A DNA stretch of 64,000 nucleotides from Capitulum mitella (GCA_030062745.1 CP099839.1:15360044-15424043), one strand, 5' to 3'. Positions 48,701 through 58,680 are shown, counted from the first letter of the stretch. Notes: generated by a model from the letters alone, not told the origin. Translations and numbers: made by a program.

Positions 48701-51700
48701 AAAACCCCGGCCTCCGCGCCGCCGCCGGCGCTGGCCGGGCCGCTACCTCCGGCTCGGCGCCACGGAGCGGTGCCACCGGCAGTCGGCGGCGTACCTTGGA
48801 GAATCCGATAAGCAGCACGCGCAGCAGGGTGTCCTGCAGCACGGGAGCATCGGACGCCACGCGGATCATGAGCGCGCGCTCGTTCTCGGTCGGCCAGTTG
48901 TCGTGTTTGTGGTACGATTCGGCCGGCTCCAAGAACAGCACCTGACGGAGCACGTACAAACGAGTGCTGCGGGACGGGGTTGGAAGTCCAGAAGCCACGA
49001 ATCACTCAACATGGTGGCCAGAGCTGATAAATCACTGGCTCGAATGCTCAGGGCATCGTGTTTGATGATCTGATGTTTGATACTTGATTTGCATGAGCAG
49101 CATCAGTTTAAGTTCAGACACAGCGAGAGCCCGGCACACGTGCTGGGGTCCCAATGGAATGCGGGTCATCCTCGTTTTGCGTCGGATTCTAAGCTGACCA
49201 GGGCAAATGTTGCGTCACCTGGGCACCGCTTAGCTCCGGAAGGACATAACCCTTTCGAGATGACGCAATGGCCCTCCCAGGTCAACGAGGGATTGCATAC
49301 AACATGGGGATGATCCGCATTCCGACGGGATCCAGGCATATGTCTGGCGCCCGGTCACGAACACAGACCGATGTACGGACATCCTGCAACAGACTTTCAC
49401 GGCCGACTGGCCTGACACACCTTGTAGACGCAGTGTGGAAACTCGGCCCAGTTCTTGGCGGTCATGTCCGGCACTGCCACGTGCAACCAGACAATGGCGT
49501 CCCTCTGAATCTGCGACACCAGCGCCTGGTACGCCTGCGGACGGCACGGCCGGCGTAGCCACGTTATCAGGCTCCTGTCCACAGGCGTCTGCAGTCGGAC
49601 GACGTCCAAGCCACAGACAGAACTGGCGCACACTCCACAGGCCACTAAAGTGACGTCTCAAAGCGACCAACACCACATCTGATCTCAATACGTGACCGTT
49701 CATCATCCACAATGACTGGCTTATCGACACGGCCATGTTGCCTCTCGACCGGCGGCGTCCGCCCACGGCACGGCACACGAGGACCCTGGCCCCGGAGCAC
49801 GCGCCGCCCGGCGCCGCGTCTGCGCCGTCCCAGCTCCGTACCGTGAGCGGGGCCGTGTCGGGCTTCTCGCCCGGCCGGCACGACGCCGCCTCCTTGACGG
49901 CCGGCGTGATGGCCAGCAGGATGCTGAGCGCCACCAGGTCGCAGACGGACGTCACGTACCGCTCGCGGAACTCCAACTCGCGGAAAGCCGCGTCCTGGCG
50001 GCGGCGCAGCGGTTAGCAGGACGTACTGGCGGCGGCGCAGCGGTTAGCAGGACGTCCTGGCGACGGCGCAGCGGTTAGCCGGGCGCGGAGGGTGCGGTCA
50101 GCTGAAACGTCGCGATGTGGCGGCGGCCATCGCAACCATCATGGCATCCGGCGAGGACGTGGTACCTCACGAGGAACTGGGACGCCGTGGAGCGCGACGT
50201 CGGACAAAGCTGGTCTGGCCCCTGAAAAGCTCACCTAATTTTTTCCATGGACCGTGCCCATCATCTACCGAGCACTTGGCCACCAAAGAATAACGTGCCA
50301 ATGAAAAGGAATCGATATATTTCTTGAGAAATCGAATGCTTCTTTTGCACGACCGCTAGAAAAAATACCTGTATCGATGAAGGCCACAGACATCTCACAC
50401 ATCCCATTCATGCACGTAAGCACAGGTCTGCCGTCAACGCACCTTTCGATCCTGGAAGAGGCCGGAGCAAAACTTGTAGAAGTCGACCTCGTAGCGTAGC
50501 GAGCGGCAGATTTCGCGCCAGAGCGGCCTCAGCGCTCTCAGGTAGTCGTCCTTGTTCATCAACAGCTCCTGCGGTCAGGCGGAACAGCATGCCGAATTAA
50601 TCACGGCCAGACAGGACAGTCAAGCGAATGGCAAACAGCGGCCGACGAGACGCTGGACCATTAATCGTAAAACGTTAAATCCTTCTCCAGCAATGACCCG
50701 ACACCTGCACCACAGACTCGCTCTATCAGCACAGGTCATTCACGGTTCCCCTCCTCGAGCCTCGCGGCAGCACTGACCAGGAACACCTCGGCCAGAATCG
50801 CTGCCGCCTGCTGCGCGGAATGCTGGAACACGGCGCCCAGCACGGCCATGTTGTGCGGATTCCGGGTCACCGACAGCTCGTTGTAGATCGTGTGCTTCAG
50901 CAGGGTGGTCATGTTGTCCGGGTGGGCGGCCAGCAGCTCCCTGCCCGGTGGGGCACGCGTCACGGTCGGCACACGAGGTCATTGCCCCAGCTGGTCAGAG
51001 TGACACTATTCAGACGTACAACTGTCATCAGCAAGTTACGCAGAATCATAAAGACCGGTAAAACGGCATCCTTTTGGTTTGGTGTTAGCGCATTGACCCT
51101 GATCAATGGCGCATGATTCCATGACGTTTCACTTTTACTTAATTATATACTCAGCTTTTAAATACGCCTGAAATATTCGCAGGTAACATTCTGACAATGT
51201 CTGAAGAATGTATTAAGGTTCATGGGCATCGAGATCCTCGGAAAGTGGTATCGCCACCCACCTCATGCAGTTCAGATAGAGGTTGATGATGGGCTTAGCC
51301 TTGAGCCGGAAACGGACCAGCTGGGAGATGACGTCAGTGTCGAACTGCGTGTGTGACGTCAGGTTCGTACAGAGCGAGACGAGCAGCTCCTGGGCGGGCC
51401 GGGACCACTTGGGGCTCTGCAGCCACACCTCCAGACGGGAGACGACACGCTGCCTCACCTGCCGCACGTAACACGGGACGGCCTCAACCCACCGTCTGGG
51501 GCAGTCACCTGTTCGGCGACACTAACTTGGGATCTCTCAAAAATGGTCACCACCATCCCCAGTCAGCGAGGCGCCAAGGAAATTAGGACACAGGTCAACT
51601 CATGGTCGTGGCTAAAACAGTACGGCCAAAGGAAAGAAAGACCCTATGCTACACCGCCTCAAACAAGTCCCACATTTTCCAAATGATGGGCGATGGGCGT

Positions 51701-54700
51701 CGATGGGCGCCAGGGGGCGATTCGGGCCCAGATTTACAGGAGCGACCATCCCCCTGGAGAGCACAGACGTCCAGTCGCGCGGACGGTCCGGCCCACCGCA
51801 GCGCCGGCCGCCCCACCTCCGGTATTCCGCAGACCGAGGCCAACAGGCGCAGGATGTTCCTGGTCACCGTCTCGATCGGCTGCTTCCTGGGGCCGATGTA
51901 CTCCTTCACAGCGTCCAGCACCAGTGTGCGGATCCGCTCCTGCTGTGTCTCGTACCTGGCGACACGGTGCGGGACAGGGTCAGGGATCCGCTCCTGCCGT
52001 TTCGTACCTGGCGACACGGTACGGGACAGGGCGTCTCGTACATGGCGACACGGTGAATAAGCGAGACCGCTCCTGCCGTCTCGTACCTGGCGACACGGTG
52101 CGGGACAGGGTCAGGGATCCGCTCCTGCCGTCTCGTACCTGGCGACACGGTACGGGACAGGGTCAGGGATCCGCTCCTGCCGTCTCGTACCTGGGCAAGC
52201 GGTCCGGCGCGGGGCCGGGAATCTGGACCGGTTCCCCGACTCTCGCCATGGCTAGAACGCCGTTCCGCAGTTCTGGGATTCACGATCAGCATCCAAATAA
52301 CAAGCGAAATTGTTTGAACGAGGCTGCGGCTCGTTTCTCCAGTCGCAGGATTTCAGCCGTCGTCGATTAACCTGGATTTCAGGACGCTGGTTTTGTACGT
52401 CGCGCTTAGCCAGAGAAAACACTTCGGCCCAAACCAGTCCTCTTAATACACGGAACACGCAGGGCGCCGGATCCCGTGACCCAGTCGCAGGTCCGGCCGG
52501 TCAACTCACCGCGGCGTCACCGTGTGGCCAGACTTCTCGTCCAGCACGATGCTGAAGCCGGTGCTGTCGTCGTCATCCATGCCGGGAGCCGAGCTGGAGG
52601 AGGCTGCCGGCGACGGAGAAAAACAGCCGGTCTCGGTCAGCCACAGCCAGACACGGCAACTCAAGCGGCAACACACCGAAGGAAAATGGCCCGCCGCCGA
52701 CGGTCGTCCGGGGCAGTGCAGCCCTAGAGACAACACCCAGGCGCGGAAAAGACAGACGGAAAGCTGCAGCTTCGCAGCCTGGGGCGGATTCCGCGCGCAG
52801 AATCAATGACAATGTTAACCGAAACGAAGTCGTGAGTACCAGAACGGCGAGACAAAATGCCTACTGTACGATGGCGCAAATGAGGACATCGGCTACACAG
52901 GACAGCACGACACCGACAGACCTGGAGTGTTAGTCAGTAAGGTCAGTAAGAGAGAGGGAATTCCATATCTAATGGAGTGTGAGGACAAGGGACCCGTAAA
53001 AGAGTGGGGGCTCCGCATTTGCTGGAGCCTCAGGACAGGAACTTTGGCACTGGCTCGATTGACAGGCCGTGTGCCACGTGCCTGTCTACATTTGAGCCTG
53101 GCAGAGTACCGATGGTGGTCAGCCAGCGTAAGAACACAATAGTTTTGTGTCCGTCGCAGTGCAAAATCTCGAGCTCCGTCTTAGTTAGTGTGCGAGTACC
53201 GCAGTTCCGCGCAAATAGAATGGCAACAGGAGTAGAAACCAGTCCACCAGAGTGTAAGGTCAGTACTCAGCAGGAGTGTGACATCGCACGCTCCGGATCC
53301 GTCAGAATGTGCGATCTGGAATTTCCCATCCCAATCCGAGGCGCTGTGCTCACAGGCGCCGGGCGGCGAGGGGCAGTCTGGCCGAGCGCCCAGCGTGATG
53401 TCCGGCTGCAGCATCGACTTAGGCGACACACGCGTGCCGAACGCCGTCACCACGTTCTCCACGAACGGCTTGCACTCCTCGCTGTCCACCCATAGGCGGT
53501 CGCCTGCGGCGTCGTCCAGGTACACCTGTTTGCCAAAGGCAGGCTCGACGTCACTGCCAAGGAAATGCGCATGGACGGCAAATGTTGCGATTCTGGTAGG
53601 ACCAGTCCAGAAAGCCACATCAAAAATAATTTGGAGATACGATGGCCTTGGCCAACATACGAGAATCGTAGCAAGATGCCTCTTCCATGCATGTCGCTGG
53701 GGATGCACGACACAGACATTCACACATGCACCATGTGACACAGACCGATAAAATCTTTCCAATACTTCCAAAGGCTTTGCCACCCACACCCGCCAGACCC
53801 AAATCACTCAGCGGCCCATTTACCAGCCACTCACCCGGACGAAGATCTCCTTCCAGTGGTTCTCGTCGCGGAACACGGAGTAGAGCACGTTGGCGGCCAG
53901 TACCTGCACCTGCGGGTTGCCCTTGGACTTGAAGCTGGCGGCGGCGTCCCGGCGCAAGAGCCAGCAGATGGCGGCCAGAGCCGTCTCCGAACAGAACACG
54001 GCCGGCTGCGTCTTGGCCAGCAGCAGCAGGCTCAGGCTCAGGCCGGGGTCAGGCTTGGCGCGCTGGGCGTGCAGCTGGCGCACGGCGCCGCAGATGAGCG
54101 CCTCGGCGCGCAGAAAGTCGGCCTCGGCCACCGCCGAGACCAGGTCGGTAGAGGGCGGCAGGTCCACGGCCACCGACTGCCAGGCCTCCATCTCGGCCGG
54201 CCGCGCCACCTACCGACGGCCGAGACCGCGTCACCCACGGACTGGCTGAGCTGAGCCAAAGCCGCGCACACCGCGTCACATTCGCACTAGCTGTGCAGAA
54301 CCAAAACAGCAGAGACTATGTCACACCAGGACCCCCAGACCAGGGGTCTGGGGGCCCAGACCCTCCTTAGACCTGCATTTTTGTGGGAAACATTACACAT
54401 CATTTTCCCAGCAGTCAGTTTCTCCACGATTGCAGTTCACAATGAGCTCCAGGCCCTCCCACCTTAGAAAATCCTTGCTGCACCCCTGATGTCCCATTTT
54501 GGCTAAATGAGCCAAACCAAAACAGACTTGATGCTGGAGGGATGTAGACTTTCACTGCTCCAAAATGGCGTGAAAGGCATCTAGGCTCATTTAAGTCCAT
54601 AAAAAAACAGAGCATTTATAAATGGCACTTCACAAGCACAATTACTCCCAAATTAGAAAGGCTCCAGGACAGTAATATGCAAAAAAGGTAACCAGAACAT

Positions 54701-55242
54701 TTACCTGTCTGTCTCCAGTTGACCTTCCAGCTGAAGCCATACTAAGCTGTGGTTTTGGCTTCTTCAGCATGCCAGATGTCCCAGCTTCCATCTTCTTCTC
54801 AGGCTTGGCTGTGACACAAAAACTGGATCAAAAGTAGCTCACTACAGTTCATTCACACCTTACCAACATCACTTAACATGCATGATACAAATCACATGTA
54901 CCAGAAGCAAGATCATGCCACAGAGAGACCATTATGAGAAAATTGCAGTCTGTCAATTTCAGACTTTAAAAATGAATGTGTTCAAAATCTTTAAATGACT
55001 GAAAACAATGGCCTGACCTACAGACATATGACAGTTTAAGCAAATGTACCAGATGTCAAAGTTTCATTACCTAGTAAGATATTTCCAGGCTTCATCTGAG
55101 CAGCCTGCTGGTGTTTGGCCTCCATTTCCAGTCTTGAGCCACCCTTTGCACCCAGGGCAATAAGGTCTCCATGAAGTGGAGCCATGGATTTGGCCTTTCC
55201 TCCCCTTTTTGAAGGGCCCATACCATGCTTGTTCCTCTCCAT
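32736..55242 (-). CDS. Integrator complex subunit 1 (IntS1), complete, 35 coding exons
   Basis: Nuclear scaffold subunit of the Integrator complex, which cleaves snRNA 3' ends and terminates promoter-proximal RNA polymerase II. Thirty-five exons were joined by eye; every junction has GT-AG and matching phase, and the sum is 6,297 nt, a 2,098-residue protein (vertebrate INTS1 is about 2,190). Family hallmarks in order: GDLIALGAKG near the N-terminus, GAVRQLHAQRAKPD, LLRRDAAASFKSKGN, RLWVDSEECKPFVENV, NKDDYLRALRPLWREI, QRDAIVWLHVAVPDM, LPVQCLCEFLL, VYSWAESADLVLVRW, YMAQLVEVQHQRGA, LVDWLELLEPEIISSCPD, LDFLWACLYVPRLWQGMD, GVLELLQPHVYLSQH, and a C-terminal FPEYASQLLQKAF. The protein is mostly helical repeats with no enzyme motif. 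Exons 1-2 lie in CpG-free DNA. At least ten introns carry copies of their own splice junctions. A tRNA-Pro gene is nested in intron 27. The gene faces Polycomb across a likely shared promoter. Confidence 0.96.
35079..35610 (-). repeat. Junction minisatellite at the IntS1 exon 31 acceptor
   Basis: Eight intronic units of about 66 bp beside the exon. On the minus strand each holds GTGTCTGCAG followed by ACAGCTGCCGATGGTGGCC and TCGCTGCTG, the 3' splice site plus about 28 bases of exon 31 (RQLPMVASLL). Between copies runs CAGTAATGACCGGTC, an intron-derived linker with an in-frame stop. A long plus-strand open frame here is a by-product. Confidence 0.93.
36012..36269. repeat. 258-bp imperfect palindrome in IntS1 intron 29
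   Basis: Two arms of about 120 bp face each other around a centre near CAGCTCATCACTGAGAAG (36,130-36,148). The inner 72 bp of each arm differ at only two positions; the outer parts (AAACGTCATGGCA... and its complement) are more diverged. No terminal target duplication is obvious. It is a fold-back type MITE or a recent inverted duplication. Confidence 0.85.
36296..36345 (-). repeat. Two-copy duplication of the IntS1 exon 29 donor
   Basis: The exon ends GAGTTCCTTCAG, TCGGCTCTCATAG, then GTCAGT. Exactly 49 bp further into the intron GAGTTCCTGCAG, TCGGTGCTGATAG, GTGGGA repeats it. Use of the second donor would shift the frame (49 is not a multiple of three). It looks like an early stage of the junction arrays. 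Confidence 0.85.
36895..36930. repeat. Perfect 36-bp hairpin in IntS1 intron 28
   Basis: Arms AAAACGTGGTGTTGTT and AACAACACCACGTTTT, 16 bp without mismatch, around the loop GAAG. It would form a stable stem in RNA or a cruciform in DNA. No terminator role is expected in a Pol II intron. Confidence 0.9.
38370..38441 (-). tRNA. tRNA-Pro (AGG)
   Basis: A full cloverleaf: acceptor GGCTCGT pairs with ACGAGCC, anticodon stem CTCGC/GCGAG with loop TTAGGGT (anticodon AGG), T arm CCGGG-TTCAAAT-CCCGG, discriminator C as usual for eukaryotic tRNA-Pro. The internal B box GGTTCAAATCC and A-box region are intact, and a TTTT Pol III stop follows 4 nt downstream. No intron and no encoded CCA. It sits in sense orientation in IntS1 intron 27, so Pol II also reads it. 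Confidence 0.96.
39880..40060. repeat. Diverged tandem duplication
   Basis: Two copies of a GGGATG/GGAGA-rich stretch followed by AGTTCGACTCT (about 39,930 and 40,020), roughly 90 bp apart, in IntS1 intron 26. Confidence 0.5.
40163..43833 (-). CDS. IntS1 exons 19-26
   Basis: Exons: 19 43,692-43,833; 20 43,200-43,416; 21 42,665-42,843; 22 41,995-42,152; 23 41,380-41,541; 24 40,905-41,124; 25 40,477-40,664; 26 40,163-40,279. Exon 20 has LYPDWLKLRMVRS and LVLFIQSFGVPVASM. Exons 22-24 are the least conserved part; their boundaries rest on splice sites and phase. Exon 25 contains an alanine run coded by GCC repeats after QHSSP, a replication-slippage product in a loop. Confidence 0.88.
41277..41380 (-). 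repeat. Two-copy duplication of the IntS1 exon 23 donor
   Basis: The exon ends TGCTGCCTGCTC...GCCGTG, then GTATGTCCCCTGTCCCGTCC. Sixty-seven bp into the intron TGCTGCCTGCTC...GCCGCG, then GTACGTCCCACGCCCCGTCC repeats it, followed both times by CAGACTGCTG. Confidence 0.75.
42153..42540 (-). repeat. Junction minisatellite at the IntS1 exon 22 acceptor
   Basis: About eight units of about 45 bp. Each has, on the minus strand, CTGTTTCAG followed by TGGTGCTGGAGC, the exon 22 acceptor and its first 12 bases, then GTGATGTTACGGTTGCTGGTG. The array fills almost the whole intron between exons 21 and 22, and the units far from exon 22 are more diverged. Confidence 0.9.
43834..44220 (-). repeat. Junction minisatellite at the IntS1 exon 19 acceptor
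   Basis: Four intronic units of about 95 bp. Each holds CTGCAG followed by about 60 bases of exon 19 (translating GEPEGVYSWAESADLVLV), then breaks into CTTCTGGTGACGATG. It has the longest coding content of any array here. The copies stay nearly identical to the exon, including synonymous sites, so the array is young or being converted. Confidence 0.93.
44665..49994 (-). CDS. IntS1 exons 10-18
   Basis: Exons: 10 49,842-49,994; 11 49,421-49,534; 12 48,795-48,941; 13 48,083-48,414; 14 47,563-47,740; 15 46,995-47,206; 16 45,978-46,215; 17 45,458-45,604; 18 44,665-44,892. Exon 13 includes LPEGYVPPQLAIQERYW and HYDTLKMLMEM; exon 15 includes RDPDFLLDILHRQ and SMPWLSDLVQNNEG. The exact end used for exons 10, 16 and 17 is ambiguous in principle, because intronic copies of the same splice site follow. 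I chose the copy contiguous with the conserved coding sequence. Confidence 0.92.
45219..45457 (-). repeat. Junction minisatellite at the IntS1 exon 17 donor
   Basis: Three units of about 65 bp plus a partial one. Each contains the exon end (CCTGCGGATCGCCTGTCAC) and the donor GTGAGTGTTGCCTGACC. The middle unit is degenerate, with CGGTGGCC in place of CGGATCGCC. Confidence 0.88.
46216..46672 (-). repeat. Junction minisatellite at the IntS1 exon 16 acceptor
   Basis: Five clear units of about 63 bp plus one decayed unit at about 46,600-46,670. Each has TTGTTCGCAG followed by about 45 bases of exon 16 (VLPVQCLCEFLLTQSV) and then GTCTGTTG. In distal units CTGCACCGG changes to CGGCCCCGA, showing local spread of variants. 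The first upstream copy carries TGA in the exon frame. Confidence 0.93.
47390..47562 (-). repeat. Decayed copies of the IntS1 exon 14 end
   Basis: The exon has GGCGAAACCATCACGGAG, ACCAATAGCCTACTGCTGAG. Downstream in the intron GGCCAGACCATCGCAGAGG, CCAACCCTGG (about 47,475-47,505) and GTCAAACCATCTCAGCGG, CCAACAGTCGGCTGCTGGCC (about 47,395-47,430) repeat it with many changes. Two old junction copies are the simplest reading. Confidence 0.65.
49995..50085 (-). repeat. Junction minisatellite at the IntS1 exon 10 acceptor
   Basis: Three units of 31 bp. Each has GCTAACCGCTGCGCC, then GCCGCCAG|(G/T)ACG. The unit thus carries a branch-point-like CTAAC, the acceptor and the first 4 exon bases, a complete minimal 3' splice site. 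Confidence 0.85.
50443..55242 (-). CDS. IntS1 exons 1-9
   Basis: Exons: 1 55,071-55,242; 2 54,705-54,808; 3 53,835-54,209; 4 53,354-53,525; 5 52,510-52,603; 6 51,817-51,955; 7 51,262-51,458; 8 50,778-50,940; 9 50,443-50,568. The ATG at 55,240-55,242 begins MERNKHG; a 5' UTR acceptor may lie just upstream. Exon 3 is the longest coding exon (125 codons). Exon 2 joins exon 3 in phase 0 through VARPAEM, so the linker is shorter than in vertebrates. Exon 5 encodes a serine- and aspartate-rich linker (SSSSAPGMDDDD). Exon 6 has a junction array on its acceptor. Confidence 0.92.
51956..52205 (-). repeat. Junction minisatellite at the IntS1 exon 6 acceptor
   Basis: Five intronic units, mostly about 52 bp. 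Each has CACCGTGTCGCCAG followed by GTACGAGACGGCAGGAGCG, matching the acceptor and first coding bases of exon 6 (YETQQERI). The exon itself has ACACAGC where the units have ACGGC, so the units resemble each other more than the exon. Confidence 0.92.
54345..54491 (-). mobile_element. Related copy of the 8.7-kb short element
   Basis: In reverse orientation this aligns with 8,714-8,893: GGGGTGCAGCAAGGATTTTC at one end and GTCTAAGGAGGGTCTGGGCC near the other. It lies in IntS1 intron 2. CpG sites of the other copy are mostly TG or CA here, in line with the CpG-depleted setting. Confidence 0.6.
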
Positions 55243-55878
55243 TTGTGCTGCATATGATCACTGAGCCCTGAAGGAAGCCATTGTTAGAGCATTCCCCTTA
55301 CAACAAATTCCTACATGGACAACAAACAGTAAATGACAAATATTGCACCAAACTGCATATACTCCATTTTCTTATGACATAACAACTGAAGAAATGATGA
55401 TGAAATGGGAGCTATGCAAAGTGATGCTCAAGATAACTTTCAGCCACTAATAAATATGCATGTGAAATGTGCATTTTCAAGGCAATGTAGGTGAGCTTTT
55501 AGGGACATATTTGAATTGCAGTGATGTCATTTTCCTTCTCCTTTTTTCTAGCATGACTTTGGAGATTTCAAAACATTTACACCATGTTGCTGTCATTTTT
55601 CTACTCTTTCTTGCAGCCTGGCTCCCAGAACTTAACTCTCTAAAATAAGTAATGGGACCATTCCTCCAATTGGCTGCAATCTGCACCTTATATTTGTCAT
55701 ATGACTTGCTCCACAACAGTCAGCTTCATATTAATGTTTAAGATGTGTTTAAAATATAAAAAATATAATAAATAATATAAAAATAAAACATAAATATGTT
55801 TAAGATATAAACATGACAGAATATTTTGCCACATGGAAATTATCTCACAGTAGGGCCCATGCCCAAACACCACATATT
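54569..55878. other. CpG-free block over IntS1 exons 1-2
   Basis: About 1.3 kb with no CpG that I could find, including 276 coding bases. Exon 3 onward is CpG-rich. It is the strongest example of 5' gene-body CpG loss in the window. Confidence 0.8.
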
Positions 55879-57190
55879 ATCGCACTCCAGCTCCTAAAAA
55901 ACAGCAGAGATGAACATTTGAATAGATATATCAACACGAAACAACTCATTCGCTGCGAACCCAGCCTCCTTTGGACTAAGGCCCTCAAAACGCCTGGAAT
56001 CGTGGTCTCGTTGTTTGTTTGCGAGTTAGAACACACCGCCTCCTAGGCTCAGACCAAAGTCTTGCGCCGGGACCGTAGCCTCGGTTCGCGTACTGCGAGT
56101 AGAATTTGGGACTTGCGGATGCATTTGAAGGCAATCTGCGTCGGTATTGTCAGTTGCGCGCAGTGATTACGCTTGGTACGTCGCCAGAGTGGTAAGTGGT
56201 AGCCAAAAGCTTTATCGGCTCCGAGGGATACGTGATGAAGCCTAGCGGTCACTCAGGAGGATCACATTTTTAATAGGACGTAAAATCATACTGTGCAAAG
56301 AACAATGCTAAAATAGCTTTGGTAAATAGCAAAATTTTGTTCATATTTTATGGCTAACTTTATTTGTAATTCTTCATCGTTCTATTCAGGAATTATAAAC
56401 GTACTCTGCATCCTTATGTTTCGCTACTAAATGCACTATTAGCGACAACTGGAGAAGTTTTTAGAAACGTCGGGTTATTACCAAAATAAATTGCGGGTCT
56501 GCGAGTCGGTGGGATCTGCGCAAACAAGGCAGTTTGACACGGCGGTTGTAGACCGACATTTCGATTATTGCCGTTGGTGAGTATTTTTTTTGTCGGAAAT
56601 GGTGTTCAGACGAAGACTACAAAAAATGTTATTCGTTTCCAAAGCTAATGTGTAGACCGAGATGTTCTGTTCTACGGGGGCGGTATCTTACTGGCAATTA
56701 TCTGGCTGAATATCGAACATGCTTTTCGGCATTCCTGACCGACCTCACACCATGCGTCATCATGCCCTTTCCTTTTGTAAGGGTTTGATAGTTTGTGTTT
56801 CCTATGTTTTGTTGCAAAATGTAAAAAGATCATTGTACTGGAGGACTACACCTCCAGCCCCAAAATGATTCATGATTCCTATTGGAACTGGTCATTGCAT
56901 CACAAATGATGGCTAAAGGTAAGTTTCTGCCCGACGAAATCGCAAACAACCCTTTGTATAATTGCCACCAATGTAAAGAATGTATCATCCTGTTTCTAAC
57001 CGTACTTTCCACTACTTGATTTTCTAAACAATAACAACAAAATCGTAATGATAATGTACCACACAGTAATACCAAGCTGCAGTCGACTGGCGGAGAACAA
57101 CGTTATTCCGCGGCGGAAAATGTAGTGCCACCAGGGTTAATGTTATCAACATCAAGGACGTGTAGACCCTGCATGCATCTTCAAGCGATT
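55879..57190. promoter_or_regulatory. Probable bidirectional promoter of IntS1 and Polycomb
   Basis: A 1.3-kb segment with normal CpG content lies between two CpG-depleted blocks. IntS1 runs left from it and Polycomb runs right. No TATA box was recognised. The start sites are inferred from the composition boundaries only. Confidence 0.45.
56400..56576 (+). other. Candidate 5' UTR exon of Polycomb
   Basis: A CpG-containing stretch ends GATTATTGCCGTTG with a strong donor GTGAGTATT at 56,577. A matching acceptor could be CTGCTACCAG at 60,839-60,848, 38 bp before the Polycomb ATG. The left end is unknown. The intron would span the CpG-poor block at 57.2-60.4 kb. Confidence 0.35.
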
Positions 57191-57343
57191 AATGACGTCA
57201 TATATGGGAAAATTCTATTCTGTTGCCACAAACTGAACTTGGAGGAACTGCTGAATTATTATGCCATTATATTATTGTATTAGATAATTTTTGGGATGTC
57301 TGATATCAGTATTATTACATTATGGCATTTAATACTCATTAGA

Positions 57344-57503
57344 TTAGGTTGCTAGGTTGGGTTGTGCTGGGCTAGGTTAGATCAGGTTAGGTTAGGTTAG
57401 GTTAGGTTAGGTTAGGCTAGGCTAGGCTAGGCTAGGCTAGGCTAGGCTAGGCTAGGTTAGGTTAGGTTAGGTTAGATTAGGTTAGGTTAGGTTAGGTTAG
57501 GTT
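57344..57503 (+). repeat. Interstitial TTAGG telomere-like repeat
   Basis: Tandem TTAGG units with an internal block of at least eight CTAGG variants (about 57,414-57,455) and TTAGA sports. TTAGG is the ancestral arthropod telomere repeat. The array is short and internal, so it is not a chromosome end. Confidence 0.9.
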
Positions 57504-58632
57504 ACTATGTTAGGCTAGGGTAAATTTTTATTTATTGTTTTATTTCACTTCCTAATATTTTCCAGTTGTATGGTAAGAAAGCATAACATAGTATATGTAC
57601 GCATAACTGTTTGGTGCTTGGTACATGGTCCCTGTTAAGAAATAATGAAATACTGTGCTTTGTGCAACCTAACTGCTTTGTTGGACTGAGCAAAACAGAG
57701 GAGTTCTCTTGTACCCAATATGATATTAGAGGACTTCTGGCCACTAGTATTTAATACCACACCCTTACCATAAAATTTCTGTCCATTGTTGTCAGGTACA
57801 TAGCCAGTTGCATTTTCCTCACATAGAGGCAAAAAAACCTGCACAACCCAGTGATGCATCAACTGTGAATGTGGCATGCCATCATAAAATCACAATTTTA
57901 TCTGGTGACATTGGCACTTCCAGAATATGTGCCAGTTCATACTGACTAATCAGAAGATGCTCTTTCCATTGGTAGTACTTTCTAGCAAAACAAAGGCTCC
58001 CTAGTAAGGTGCAGTTCCCAGTATTGCCCAGAAAAGATTTGTGTAACCATGGACATCAACTGTAAATAGGATGAGGCACAGTATCAGATCACTTGAAACA
58101 TTTGTGAGCATAGTGCAGATGAATGTGTACAGGTTAATGATGTAATGCACTGTGGCAGTTGGCTTGTTGGATTGCACAGGTCTGGAGAAATGTGCATATG
58201 GGACTGATTATTCATGCACCACAGTGTGATGTATTGTGTATTAGAGCCAGCAGTGTTATTATACACAGGAAAGTCTAAAACAGGTTGCTGTGTTAAATAG
58301 TAAATTTCAGATTTGTAGTAATAGTAAATTCAGACATGCAACCCATGCATTTTAAGTGGGTTATGTGTAGTGTTTTTAGTTGACCCAGGAATGGTATATG
58401 GAACACTTAAAATATTCACAGCTGCGTCATTCTTATACATTAGCAATGTGAATGCACCAAGTCCCTGGCAAACTTTCTAGCCAGATTGCTGGTTGGCCAT
58501 AATGGTGATATCAGCAGCCAGTTTCTTTTTCTGTATCTATGGCAGCTGGTCCTTAGTCCTAAGCAATGCTGTTCCCAATTTCCTGAAGTCCAGTAAAATG
58601 GCATTTTCCAGATAATTGCAATAATGTAAGAC

Positions 58633-58680
<48 letters not shown>

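Noticed and set aside
57344..57503. A true telomere end
   Set aside because: The array is about 160 bp, degenerate, and followed by several kilobases containing the Polycomb gene.
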